In this document: piece after piece, positions 34,546-43,110 of the stretch | Numbering within the stretch: the stretch's first letter is position 1 | How the letters are laid out: each line of letters opens with the position of its first letter | Source: Siccibacter turicensis LMG 23730 | Lineage (GTDB): Bacteria > Pseudomonadota > Gammaproteobacteria > Enterobacterales > Enterobacteriaceae | Assembly (NCBI RefSeq): GCF_000463155.2 | Contig: NZ_AWFZ01000042.1 | Location: forward strand, 1-64,000 | Direction of reading: 5' to 3' | DNA: 64,000 nt | Notes under the pieces: model-generated | The model's database searches: none | What the model saw: only the letters and a program-made list of their open reading frames with translations | Told to the model about the DNA's origin: nothing | Program-made: the position numbers and the translations under genes

Positions 34546-35571
34546 ATGAAAAAGATAGGCTTTTTGTCATTTGGCCACTGGACGCCGTCCCCGCAGTCCG
34601 CCACCCGTACCGCGGCTGACGCGCTGCTGCAATCCATCGATCTGGCGGTCGCCGCAGAAGAGCTGGGGGCCGACGGCGCCTATTTCAGGGTGCACCACTT
34701 CGCGCGTCAGCTCGCCTCGCCGTTCCCGCTGCTGGCCGCCATCGGTGCAAAAACGCGCCATATTGAGATTGGCACCGGCGTTATCGACATGCGCTATGAG
34801 AACCCGCTCTATATGGCAGAGAGTGCGGGCGCGGCGGACCTTATCGCCGGGGGGCGTTTGCAGCTCGGCATCAGCCGGGGGTCGCCGGAGCAGGTGATTG
34901 ATGGCTGGCGCTACTTTGGTTATGAGCCTGCCGCCGGGGAAAATGAATCTGACATGGCGCGCCGCCATACGGAAAGGCTGCTTGAGGTGCTACGCGGGGA
35001 AGGCTTTGCCAAACCCAACCCGCAGCCGATGTTCGCCAACCCGCCCGGTCTGTTAAGGCTGGAACCCTGGTCTGAAGGGCTACGCGAGCGCATCTGGTGG
35101 GGAGCAGGCTCCAACGCCACGGCGGTGTGGGCGGCGAAGCTGGGGATGAATCTGCAGAGTTCGACCCTGAAGGATGATGAAACCGGCGAGCCGTTCCATA
35201 TTCAGCAGGCGCAGCAGATCCGCGCCTACCGCGCCGCCTGGGCAGAGGCAGGGCATACCCGTACGCCACGCGTGTCGGTGAGCCGCAGCATCTTCCCGCT
35301 GGTGGACAGCCGGGACCGCGCATGGTTTGGCGGCAGCCGGGACGACAGCGACAAGGTCGGATTCCTGGACGAGAAAACCCGCGCCATCTTTGGGCGCAGC
35401 TATGCCGCCGAGCCGGACCAGCTTATCGAGCAGCTTAAGCAGGACGAAGCCATTGCCGAAGCCGATACCCTGCTGCTGACGGTGCCAAACCAGCTCGGCG
35501 TGGAGTACAACGTGCACGTGATTGAGTCCGTGCTCCGGCACGTTGCCCCGGCGATGGGGTGGCGCGACTAG
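34546..35571 (+). CDS. LLM-class flavin-dependent oxidoreductase
   Basis: 341 residues. The luciferase-like fold is marked by MKKIGFLSFGHW at the first strand, HHFARQLASPFPLLAAIGAKTRHIEIGTGV, and ADLIAGGRLQLGISRGSPEQ, a flavin-binding region. A later segment WWGAGSNATAVWAAKLGMNLQSSTL also fits the family. These enzymes use FMNH2 and oxygen; the substrate cannot be told. Single-gene unit, with AGGA before the ATG. No link to the T6SS is apparent; composition is host-like. Confidence 0.9.
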   Translation: MKKIGFLSFGHWTPSPQSATRTAADALLQSIDLAVAAEELGADGAYFRVHHFARQLASPFPLLAAIGAKTRHIEIGTGVIDMRYENPLYMAESAGAADLIAGGRLQLGISRGSPEQVIDGWRYFGYEPAAGENESDMARRHTERLLEVLRGEGFAKPNPQPMFANPPGLLRLEPWSEGLRERIWWGAGSNATAVWAAKLGMNLQSSTLKDDETGEPFHIQQAQQIRAYRAAWAEAGHTRTPRVSVSRSIFPLVDSRDRAWFGGSRDDSDKVGFLDEKTRAIFGRSYAAEPDQLIEQLKQDEAIAEADTLLLTVPNQLGVEYNVHVIESVLRHVAPAMGWRD

Positions 35572-35590
35572 CCAGTCGCAACACAGCAAA

Positions 35591-35620
35591 AAGCCCGCTT
35601 ATGTTGCCATAAGCGGGCTT
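35591..35620 (-). terminator. Terminator of the tRNA-Asn gene
   Basis: Eleven-base perfect stem AAGCCCGCTTA/TAAGCGGGCTT with an eight-base loop. Read on the minus strand it is followed by TTTTT (plus-strand AAAAA at 35588-35592). It lies just past the 3' end of the tRNA and may also stop transcription from the oxidoreductase gene. Confidence 0.85.
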
Positions 35621-35628
35621 CTTAAATG

Positions 35629-35704
35629 TGGCTCCTCTGACTGGACTCGAACCAGTGACATACGGATTAACAGTCCGCCGTTCTACCGACTGAACTACAG
35701 AGGA
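35629..35704 (-). tRNA. tRNA-Asn (anticodon GTT)
   Basis: 76 bases on the minus strand including the encoded CCA. The acceptor stem pairs TCCTCTG with CAGAGGA. The D-loop AGTTCAGTCGGTAGAAC, the anticodon loop CTGTTAA and the T-loop GGTTCGAGTCC are all present. It matches the E. coli tRNA-Asn as I recall it. It has its own promoter and terminator. In enterics, tRNA-Asn genes cluster around nac/cbl and serve as integration sites for islands. Confidence 0.98.
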
Positions 35705-35722
35705 ATCGTGTGAACGGAGCGA

Positions 35723-35751
35723 ATAGTAGCGGGGGCCCAGGAGCTTGTCAA
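35723..35751 (-). promoter_or_regulatory. Promoter of tRNA-Asn
   Basis: On the minus strand: TTGACA (-35), 17-base spacer, TACTAT (-10), then a GC-rich discriminator as in stable RNA genes. The transcript would start a few bases before the tRNA. Confidence 0.85.
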
Positions 35752-35816
35752 AGCCCGATTCATCTTCGCGAAACTGTTTGCCGACAATTTCAACAACCAT
35801 GCCCTTTTCTTATCGC

Positions 35817-35835
35817 TGCGCACCGTTCTGGTGCA
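35817..35835 (+). promoter_or_regulatory. NtrC-type enhancer site of nac
   Basis: A palindrome GCACC-GTTCT-GGTGC (35820-35834) inside TGCGCACC...GGTGCA fits the NtrC consensus. It lies about 150 bases before the expected start of nac, a usual distance for an NtrC enhancer acting on sigma-54 polymerase. Confidence 0.75.
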
Positions 35836-35950
35836 GGCCTACCCCTAATGGGGCATATCCCGACCTGATATTTCCCTCATAAATCGGACCTTCTTATTAG
35901 AATCTCTTATTATCCAGCCTGTTAGCGGGGTTTAGCCAGCCTCCTGAAAA

Positions 35951-35967
35951 CTGGCAAGCATCTTGCA
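35951..35967 (+). promoter_or_regulatory. Sigma-54 promoter of nac
   Basis: CTGGCAAGCATCTTGCA matches the consensus YTGGCA(C)-N-TTGCW with the correct ten bases between GG (-24) and GC (-12). Start expected near 35979, about 48 bases before the ATG. Confidence 0.88.
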
Positions 35968-36026
35968 ATTCTTCCTGTGACATGACTGCCGGCGTTGGCA
36001 TCGGCATTCCGAACAGGAGGCAATAC

Positions 36027-36944
36027 ATGAACTTAAGACGGCTGAAATACTTCGTAAAAATCGTCGATATCGGTAGCCTGACCCAGGCCGCTGAAGTGTT
36101 GCATATTGCGCAACCCGCCCTGAGCCAGCAGGTTGCCACCCTGGAAGGGGAGCTGGATCAGCAACTGCTGATCCGCACCAAACGCGGTGTTACCCCAACT
36201 GATGCGGGCAAAATTCTCTATACCCACGCGAGGACCATTTTACGCCAGTGCGAGCAGGCGCACATGGCGGTGAGCAACGTGGGGCAAACCCTGAGCGGCA
36301 AAGTTGCCATTGGCCTTGCGCCCGGCACCGCGGCCTCCTCTATTACCATGCCGCTGCTGCAGGCGGTGCGCGCCGAGCTGCCAGACGTGCTGGTTTATCT
36401 GCACGAGCATAGCGGATCGTCCCTCAATGACAGCGTGCTTAACGGCCAGCTCGATATGGCGGTGCTCTACGAGCGCTCGCCCACCGCCGGCATCAACAGC
36501 CAGCCGCTGTTAAAAGAGGATCTCTACCTCGTTGGCACGCGGGATTGTCCGGGTCAGGTGGTGGAGCTGTCGGCGGTCGCGGAGATGGATCTGTTCCTGC
36601 CGCGTGATTACAGCGCGGTACGTAAGCGCGTGGACGAGGCGCTGGCGCTGCGCCGACTGACGGCGAAAATCGTCGGTGAGATTGAGTCGGTTTCCACCCT
36701 GACGGCGGCAATCGCCAGCGGGATGGGCGTGACGGTGCTGCCGGAGTCCGCGGCGCGTTCGCTGGCCGGGACCGCTAACGGCTGGATGGCGCGTATCACC
36801 ACGCCGTCGATGAATCTCCCGCTGTCGCTGAACGTATCGGCGCGCATGCCGCTCTCGCCGCAGGCGCAGGCGGTAAAAGAAATTCTTATGTCACTGGTGA
36901 CGCGGCCGTCGCTTGAAAATCGTGAATTGATGCTGGTCAGCTAA
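36027..36944 (+). CDS. nac: Nitrogen assimilation control regulator Nac (LysR family)
   Basis: 305 residues, the exact length of Nac. The start is ATG 36027 behind AGGAGG; the frame is open back to 35982 but that stretch covers the promoter. The N-terminal winged helix contains GSLTQAAEVLHIAQPALSQQVATLE, which matches Nac almost word for word. The C-terminal region QAQAVKEILMSLVTRPSLENRELMLVS also agrees. Under nitrogen limitation Nac links NtrC/sigma-54 control to sigma-70 genes such as hut, put and ure, and represses gdhA. Its NtrC site and sigma-54 promoter are intact. Confidence 0.96.
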   Translation: MNLRRLKYFVKIVDIGSLTQAAEVLHIAQPALSQQVATLEGELDQQLLIRTKRGVTPTDAGKILYTHARTILRQCEQAHMAVSNVGQTLSGKVAIGLAPGTAASSITMPLLQAVRAELPDVLVYLHEHSGSSLNDSVLNGQLDMAVLYERSPTAGINSQPLLKEDLYLVGTRDCPGQVVELSAVAEMDLFLPRDYSAVRKRVDEALALRRLTAKIVGEIESVSTLTAAIASGMGVTVLPESAARSLAGTANGWMARITTPSMNLPLSLNVSARMPLSPQAQAVKEILMSLVTRPSLENRELMLVS

Positions 36945-37070
36945 GACGTGCTGACAGGTGCAGGGCGAGAGTGGCTCGCCCGGTACCTGGCAGGGAAGAG
37001 AGGACGTGCTGTCGTTGGCATACGCGCGAGTCGTTACAGCGCCTGAGACAAACACGAGGTAACGCAGGCC

Positions 37071-37085
37071 TGCCCGCTGCGGGCA
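37071..37085. terminator. Small hairpin between convergent nac and betT-like gene
   Basis: TGCCCG, CTG, CGGGCA. It lies 13 bases past the 3' end of the minus-strand transporter. A second hairpin, GGGCGAG/CTCGCCC, is at 36963-36981. Neither has a T-run, so their role is uncertain. Confidence 0.3.
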
Positions 37086-37097
37086 AACCTGCCGTCA

Positions 37098-39092
37098 TCA
37101 ACGAACCAGATGTAAGAAGTGCAGGTGCTTTTCGTACTGATCGAGAATATCGTGAATGATCTGCTCCTGAGTCCAGCTCATCACGTCATAGTCCTGACCG
37201 CCCTCTTTAAGGTAGACCTCCGCACGATAATACTTCTGCTCCTCGCTACGCTCCTCGTCGGCCATGCCTACCAGCGCAAAGGTCGGTTGCAGATAGGGAC
37301 GAAGCCGAACCTCATAGACAAAATTCAACTCCTCGCCGAGATTCACTTCGAAACGAATACGATCTTCGGCAGAGTCATCCGTGGAGGACGCGGTATTTTG
37401 CTTCGTCAGCTCCGCTTCCACCATTTTCATGGCCGGTAAAATCACCTCGCTCATAAAACGCCTTACCTGAGAGCGTTTCGGGAAGTAGGCAATATTACGC
37501 AACCGACGCTGCCAGGAGATGGGATTGCGCGCCGCAGTCGGGGCAATGGTGGTGATCTGCTTACTGTCGCGTTTATAGGCATCGATTTTCAGCGCTTTTA
37601 ACAGGCCGTAAATCGAAATAAGCAGGATCACCGAGAACGGCAATGCACTGGCTATGGTGACAGTTTGCAGGGCTTTCATTCCACCCGCCAACAGCAGCGT
37701 GATGGCAACGAAGCCCATCATAGAGGCCCAGAAAACACGTTGCCAGATGGGCGTGCGGTCTGAACCGCCAGAGGCCAGCGTATCCACCACCAGCGCGCCG
37801 GAATCGGCTGAGGTGACAAAGAACACCACCACCATCGCCATCGCGATACACGACAGGACGCTGCTGAACGGGAAATGCTCAAGGAAGTTGAACAGCGCCA
37901 GCGTCTGATCGCTCTGCACGGTTTGCGCCAGGTCCTGCGCCCCCTTTTGCATAATGAGCCAGATTGCGCTGTTACCAAAAAAGGTCATCCACAGCAGCGT
38001 AAAGCCGGTCGGGACAAACAGCACCCCGGTCACGAACTCCCGGATGGTTCGACCGCGGGAGACGCGGGCGATAAACATCCCCACGAACGGAGACCAGGCA
38101 AGCCACCAGCCCCAATAGAAGAGCGTCCAGCCGCCTAACCAGCTGCTTGATTTTGGTTCATACGCGTAAAGATTGAAGGTTTTCGTGACGATCTCGGAGA
38201 GATAGCCGCCGGTGTTTTCCACAAAGGATTTCAGAAGCAAGACGGTTGGCCCCAGTGCGCCCACTAATATCAGCAGCAGCACCGCCAGCCCAAGGTTAAG
38301 CTCCGACAGGATACGAATCCCTTTATCGAGACCCGACACAACGGAGAGCGTAGCCAGCGCCGTGATCGCGACGATAAGAATTACCTGCATGGTTTCGTTT
38401 ACCGGCAGACCAAACAGGTGATTGAGGCCCGCGTTGACCTGGAGCACACCGTACCCCAGTGACGTGGCCACCCCAAGCACGGTGCCGATAACCGCAAACA
38501 CGTCCACGGCGTGCCCAATCGGGCCATAAATCCTGTCGCCAATAATGGGATACAGGGCGGAACGCAGCGTCAACGGCAACCCGTGGCGGTAACTGAAAAA
38601 GGCCAGTATCAGGGCGACGATGGCGTAAATGCCCCAGGCATGAAGGCCCCAGTGGAAGAACGTGATGCGCAACGCCTCTTTGGCTGCCTGCACCGTTTCG
38701 GGGGTTCCGGTTGGCGGCGACATGTAATGCATCACCGGCTCCGCGACGCCGAAAAACATCAGCCCGATTCCCATTCCAGCAGAGAACAGCATGGCGAACC
38801 AGGAGACGTAGCTGAAGTCCGGCTCCGCATGATCCGGGCCCAGCTTGATATCGCCGTAGCGGGAGAGACCAAGGTACGTCACTGACAATAAGATTAACGC
38901 GACGGCCAGAATATAAAACCAGCTCGCATTGGCAAACAGCCCGGTCTGCAGGGCGCTCAGTTGACGATCGGCCTGGTCGGGAAACAGCGCGGCGAACAGG
39001 ACTAATACAAAAATCAGCGTGGCGGACGTATAAAAGACAGGGGCATTAATCTGGCTGCGTTTAACATTATTTTCAGGAGCAGTTTGACTCAT
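37098..39092 (-). CDS. BCCT-family choline/betaine transporter, BetT-like
   Basis: 664 residues from the ATG ending at 39092 (MSQTAPENNVKRSQIN); the frame is open 55 codons further upstream but AAGG sits well for this start. Twelve membrane helices are expected. BCCT marks include FSYVSWFAMLFSAGMGIGLMFFGVAEPV, FFHWGLHAWGIYAIVAL and the tryptophan-rich WTLFYWGWWLAWSPFVGMFIARVSRGRTIREFV. A hydrophilic C-terminal extension of about 140 residues ending LDQYEKHLHFLHLVR matches E. coli BetT, a proton-driven choline importer with an osmosensing tail. No betIBA genes are nearby, so choline use or osmoprotection must rely on genes elsewhere. It separates nac from cbl. Confidence 0.9.
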   Translation of the reverse strand: MSQTAPENNVKRSQINAPVFYTSATLIFVLVLFAALFPDQADRQLSALQTGLFANASWFYILAVALILLSVTYLGLSRYGDIKLGPDHAEPDFSYVSWFAMLFSAGMGIGLMFFGVAEPVMHYMSPPTGTPETVQAAKEALRITFFHWGLHAWGIYAIVALILAFFSYRHGLPLTLRSALYPIIGDRIYGPIGHAVDVFAVIGTVLGVATSLGYGVLQVNAGLNHLFGLPVNETMQVILIVAITALATLSVVSGLDKGIRILSELNLGLAVLLLILVGALGPTVLLLKSFVENTGGYLSEIVTKTFNLYAYEPKSSSWLGGWTLFYWGWWLAWSPFVGMFIARVSRGRTIREFVTGVLFVPTGFTLLWMTFFGNSAIWLIMQKGAQDLAQTVQSDQTLALFNFLEHFPFSSVLSCIAMAMVVVFFVTSADSGALVVDTLASGGSDRTPIWQRVFWASMMGFVAITLLLAGGMKALQTVTIASALPFSVILLISIYGLLKALKIDAYKRDSKQITTIAPTAARNPISWQRRLRNIAYFPKRSQVRRFMSEVILPAMKMVEAELTKQNTASSTDDSAEDRIRFEVNLGEELNFVYEVRLRPYLQPTFALVGMADEERSEEQKYYRAEVYLKEGGQDYDVMSWTQEQIIHDILDQYEKHLHFLHLVR

Positions 39093-39397
39093 AAGATACC
39101 TTGAGTGAATGGCGAGGATATACCCAGTATGGACAAAAAACGTCAAACTACATTTAAACAACAACGACACGCTGATAAAACGCGCTTTACAATTTTGCGG
39201 CTTAACCGCCAAAGGCGCGATGAAACGCCCGTTAGCCATGACGCACCCTGGCTCCACGCCTGTTGCTTTGCTGCCCCTCTCACATCGTTAGTCGCCGCGT
39301 TATTCCTATAAGTAATAAAATGCAGGTTTTTATTATTTGTTAACCACAACGCCACACTTTAACAATAGGGCCATGTCAGACAGGCCCCGGGGGCGAT
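39093..39397. other. Divergent intergenic region between betT-like gene and cbl
   Basis: About 305 bases that must hold the promoters of both genes. AT-rich near 39300-39360. I see no site I can name with confidence; CysB/Cbl- or Nac-binding sites are possible. Confidence 0.5.
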
Positions 39398-40345
39398 GTG
39401 AACTTCCAGCAGCTAAAAATAATCCGCGAGGCGGCACGGCGGGACTACAACCTGACCGAGGTCGCTAACATGCTCTATACCTCCCAGTCCGGCGTCAGCC
39501 GTCATATCCGCGAGCTGGAGGAGGAGCTGGGGATTGAGATTTTTATCCGCCGCGGCAAACGGTTATTAGGGATGACCGAACCGGGAAAGGCGTTGCTGGT
39601 GATTGCCGAGCGTATTCTGAACGAAGCCAGCAACGTGCGGCGGCTGGCGGATCTGTTCACCAATGACGCGTCGGGCGTGTTAACCATTGCCACCACCCAC
39701 ACCCAGGCGCGGTACAGTCTGCCCTCGGTGATCAAGGAGTTTCGCGTGCTGTTCCCGGACGTCCGGCTGGAGCTGATCCAGGGCACGCCGCAGGAGATAG
39801 AAGCGCTGCTGCAGAGCGGTACCGCGGATATCGGGATCGCCAGCGAGCGTCTGAGCAACGACCCGACGCTGGTGGCCTACCCGTGGTTCCGCTGGTATCA
39901 CAGCCTGCTGGTACCGCACGATCATGATCTGGCCCAGGCAACAGCGTTGACGCTGGAAGATATCAGCCGCTGGCCGCTGATTACCTACCGGCAGGGAATT
40001 ACCGGGCGTTCACGTATCGACGAAGCGTTCCAGCGTAAAGGCCTGAGCCCGGACGTGGTGCTCAGCGCCCAGGACTCTGACGTCATTCGCACCTATGTGG
40101 AGCTGGGGCTGGGCATCGGGCTGGTTGCGGATCAGGCCAGCGGCGACGAGGCGGGGCATCTGGTGCGGCTGGATACGCGGCACCTGTTTGATGCCAATAC
40201 CGTCTGGCTGGGCCTGAAGCGCGGTCAGCTGCAGCGTAACTACGTGTGGCGCTTCATCGAACTCTGCAACCCCTCGCTGTCGGTAGAGGAGATCAAGCGT
40301 CAGGCGCTGGAGCCCGGCGAACCGGCGATTGACTACCAGATCTAA
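39398..40345 (+). CDS. cbl: Cbl, CysB-like LysR-family regulator
   Basis: 315 residues with a GTG start and a G-rich ribosome site. The sequence follows E. coli Cbl closely: MNFQQLKIIREAARRDYNLTEVANMLYTSQSGVSRHIRELE at the winged helix, LTIATTHTQARYSLP and LIQGTPQEI in the effector domain, and FDANTVWLGLKRGQLQRNYVWRF near the end. Cbl activates genes for aliphatic sulfonate use (ssu, tau) under sulfate starvation, with APS as anti-inducer. In E. coli cbl lies right behind nac and is partly under its control. Here a transporter on the other strand breaks that link. Confidence 0.95.
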   Translation: MNFQQLKIIREAARRDYNLTEVANMLYTSQSGVSRHIRELEEELGIEIFIRRGKRLLGMTEPGKALLVIAERILNEASNVRRLADLFTNDASGVLTIATTHTQARYSLPSVIKEFRVLFPDVRLELIQGTPQEIEALLQSGTADIGIASERLSNDPTLVAYPWFRWYHSLLVPHDHDLAQATALTLEDISRWPLITYRQGITGRSRIDEAFQRKGLSPDVVLSAQDSDVIRTYVELGLGIGLVADQASGDEAGHLVRLDTRHLFDANTVWLGLKRGQLQRNYVWRFIELCNPSLSVEEIKRQALEPGEPAIDYQI

Positions 40346-40351
40346 CATCAG

Positions 40352-40372
40352 CCCGCGCACTGCGGGTTTTTT
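40352..40372 (+). terminator. Terminator of cbl
   Basis: CCCGC, loop GCACT, GCGGG, then TTTTTT. Six bases after the cbl stop. Confidence 0.8.
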
Positions 40373-41034
40373 ACGTCTGCTTATTTGTACCATGGCTGTT
40401 ACACGCCCCAGACGCCAGTCCGGGCGTCGCCCCTGCACGGTATGAGCATTTATTTATTAAATGAATCACGGATGTATTGTTTTCAAACTAATAAGTTTGG
40501 TAACGAATGGAATAGCGGTTGTTTTTCATCTCCCCGTAAAATGGCTATTTAATCTGTAACGTCTCGTGTGAATAAACGGCGCTATGCGGTTTTTATATTC
40601 CCGGTATCAATGTGGTAGCCATTAATTATTTTTAATATGGATATTCATGTAAATTGGCGCGTAATTGGTTAAGGGCTGCAGTCTTAATTTTTGATTAAAT
40701 TGTTACACGTCAGAAATATTTATTTTCAAAAATAAAGACGGCTTCTGGCAACGCAATATGGCTACTTCGCACGTCTCACGCGGAAACGGATATTTACTGA
40801 AAACCGGGTTTCATAAAAAAGGGGTAAAGCAGGGGCGAAACCAGTCATTAAAATTTACATTTACCTGGTCTCCATTCCTTGTTTACGTCTCTATCCGGCG
40901 TAACATTTTGGCCGTAACTCACTGTTTTACTCATTTTATTCATCGCTGCTGGTGCGGCGAGGCCCTGGCTGGAAGATGTATCAGCGGTATCCGGTCATCT
41001 GCCGCCTGTAGCACGCTATATGAAGGAACATTGC
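40373..41034. other. AT-rich non-coding region upstream of T6SS-2 tssB
   Basis: About 660 bases without a supported gene. The AT-rich part (about 40440-40740) probably holds the T6SS-2 promoter and may be bound by H-NS; no clear -10/-35 pair stands out. AAGGA at 41023 serves tssB. Confidence 0.55.
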
Positions 41035-41529
41035 ATGTCCGGTTCATTCCAGGAAGAAATACCCAAAGCCCGCATTAATCTGAAATTAAATCTGCACACC
41101 GGTAACGCCCAGAAAAAAGTTGAGCTGCCGCTTAAATTGCTGGTGGCAGGCGACTTCAGCAACGGTAAAGAGCAGCGTCCGCTGTCCGAACGTGAAAAAA
41201 TTAACGTCAATAAAAATAACTTCAACAGCGTGCTGTCGGAGTTTTCTCCCTCGGTGAATATTGCCGTCGAAAATATCCTTGCCGGCGACGGCAGCGAAGA
41301 GAACGTGACGCTCAGCTTTAAAGAGATGAAAGACTTTGAGCCGGAGCAGGTCGCGCGTCAAATTCCTCAGCTTAAAGCGATGCTCGCCATGCGTAGCCTG
41401 CTGCGCGATCTGAAATCCAATCTGCTGGACAACGCCACATTCCGCAAAGAGCTGGAAGCCATCTTGCGCGATCCCGCATTGAGTAACGAACTCCGGGCGG
41501 AAATTGCTGCCCTGGCCCCGAAAGCCTGA
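41035..41529 (+). CDS. tssB: T6SS-2 sheath small subunit TssB
   Basis: 164 residues from ATG 41035, with AAGGA seven bases upstream; ATG 41020 is in frame but has no ribosome site. Family marks are ARINLKLNLHTG, VELPLKLLVAGDFSNGKEQRPLSEREKINVNKNNFNSVL and KEMKDFEPEQVARQIPQLKAMLAMRSLLRDLKSNL. First gene of the T6SS-2 operon. It differs clearly from the T6SS-1 copy, e.g. in the D-F-S-N-G-K loop. Confidence 0.97.
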   Translation: MSGSFQEEIPKARINLKLNLHTGNAQKKVELPLKLLVAGDFSNGKEQRPLSEREKINVNKNNFNSVLSEFSPSVNIAVENILAGDGSEENVTLSFKEMKDFEPEQVARQIPQLKAMLAMRSLLRDLKSNLLDNATFRKELEAILRDPALSNELRAEIAALAPKA

Positions 41530-41553
41530 CGGAAAACATTAAGGAAAATGCTG

Positions 41554-43098
41554 ATGTCTGTACAGAATGAAACCGCCGTATCCACGGGTGAAACACGGGT
41601 GCACGACGCTGCCGCGCCAGAAGGGGTCTACGCCTCGCTGTTCGAAAAAATCAATCTCAAGCCTGCGTCAGGGCTGAGCGACCTTAACGTCTGGCAGGAC
41701 GAGGCCGCGATGGCCGAGGCGGACACCAATGAGCGCATTACCGCAGGCGTGCAGGTGTTTCTGGAGCGCCTGCGCCAGTCGGGGCAGAAGGTGGAGAAGC
41801 TCGATAAAACGCTTATCGACCATCACATCGCGGAGCTGGACTGGCAGATTAGCCGCCAGCTGGATGCCGTAATGCACAGTGACGCGTTTCAGAAAGTTGA
41901 AAGCCTGTGGCGTGGCCTCAAGCATCTGGTGGACAACACCGACTACCGCCAGAACGTGAAAACCGAGATCCTCGACATTGCCAAAGACGATCTGCGTCAG
42001 GATTTTGAAGACGCCCCGGAGATTATCCAGAGCGGGCTCTACTGGCACTCCTACACCAGCGAATACGACACCCCCGGCGGTGAGCCCATCGCGGCGGTGA
42101 TTTCGGCCTATGAATTTGACGCCTCCGCACAGGACGTCGCCCTGCTGCGCAATATCTCTAAGGTATCTGCCGCCGCACACATGCCGTTTATCGGCTCTGC
42201 CGGCCCGAAATTTTTCCTCAAGGACTCCATGGAAGAGGTGGCGGCTATAAAGGATATCGGTAACTACTTCGATCGCGCCGAATACATTAAGTGGAAGTCC
42301 TTCCGTGATACCGACGACGCACGCTATATCGGCCTGACGATGCCGCGCGTGCTGGGCCGCCTGCCTTATGGCCCGGACACCGTACCGGTGCGCAGCTTCA
42401 ACTATGTGGAAGAGGTTAAAGGCCCTGACCATGAGAAATACCTCTGGACCAACGCCTCGTTTGCCTTCGCGGCCAATATGGTTAAGAGCTTTATCAATAA
42501 CGGCTGGTGCGTGCAGATCCGCGGCCCGCAGGCGGGCGGCGCGGTGCAGAACCTGCCGATTCACCTCTACGATCTCGGCACCGGCAACCAGGTAAAAATC
42601 CCATCCGAAGTGATGATCCCGGAAACCCGCGAATTTGAGTTCGCTAATCTCGGTTTTATCCCGCTGTCGTACTACAAAAACCGCGACTACGCCTGCTTCT
42701 TCTCGGCGAACTCCACCCAAAAACCGGCCCTGTACGACACGCCAGACGCTACGGCCAACAGCCGCATCAATGCGCGTCTGCCGTACATCTTCCTGCTGTC
42801 GCGTATCGCGCACTATCTGAAGATCCTGCAGCGCGAAAACATCGGCACCACCAAAGATCGCCGACTGCTGGAGCTGGAGCTGAACACCTGGGTGCGCGGG
42901 CTGGTCACGGAAATGACCGATCCCGGCGATGAGCTGCAGGCGTCTCACCCGCTGCGTGATGCAAAAGTGGTGGTAGAAGACATCGAGGACAATCCGGGCT
43001 TTTTCCGCGTGAAGCTCTATGCGGTGCCGCACTTCCAGGTAGAAGGCATGGATGTGAACCTGTCGTTGGTTTCCCAGATGCCTAAAGCAAAAGCATAA
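41554..43098 (+). CDS. tssC: T6SS-2 sheath large subunit TssC
   Basis: 514 residues from ATG 41554, where AAGGA is eight bases away; ATG 41548 is too close. Core marks are VESLWRGLKHLVDNTDYRQNVKTEIL, FEDAPEIIQSGLYWHSYTSEYDTPGGEPIAAVI, WKSFRDTDDARYIGLTMPRVLGRLPYG, CFFSANSTQKPALYDTP and LSRIAHYLKILQRENIG. It keeps the usual C-terminal VNLSLVSQMPK end. tssK follows 12 bases later, an order (B-C-K-L) typical of the enteric cluster type and unlike T6SS-1. Confidence 0.98.
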   Translation: MSVQNETAVSTGETRVHDAAAPEGVYASLFEKINLKPASGLSDLNVWQDEAAMAEADTNERITAGVQVFLERLRQSGQKVEKLDKTLIDHHIAELDWQISRQLDAVMHSDAFQKVESLWRGLKHLVDNTDYRQNVKTEILDIAKDDLRQDFEDAPEIIQSGLYWHSYTSEYDTPGGEPIAAVISAYEFDASAQDVALLRNISKVSAAAHMPFIGSAGPKFFLKDSMEEVAAIKDIGNYFDRAEYIKWKSFRDTDDARYIGLTMPRVLGRLPYGPDTVPVRSFNYVEEVKGPDHEKYLWTNASFAFAANMVKSFINNGWCVQIRGPQAGGAVQNLPIHLYDLGTGNQVKIPSEVMIPETREFEFANLGFIPLSYYKNRDYACFFSANSTQKPALYDTPDATANSRINARLPYIFLLSRIAHYLKILQRENIGTTKDRRLLELELNTWVRGLVTEMTDPGDELQASHPLRDAKVVVEDIEDNPGFFRVKLYAVPHFQVEGMDVNLSLVSQMPKAKA

Positions 43099-43110
43099 GG
43101 CAGGGCAGGG

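Noticed and set aside
34247-34549. Plus-strand open frame spanning the end of higA and the following gap
   Set aside because: Mostly an out-of-frame reading of higA; no ribosome site or homologous pattern.
40758-41078. Plus-strand open frame of about 106 codons before T6SS-2 tssB
   Set aside because: No ribosome site, composition like non-coding DNA, and it runs into tssB in another frame.
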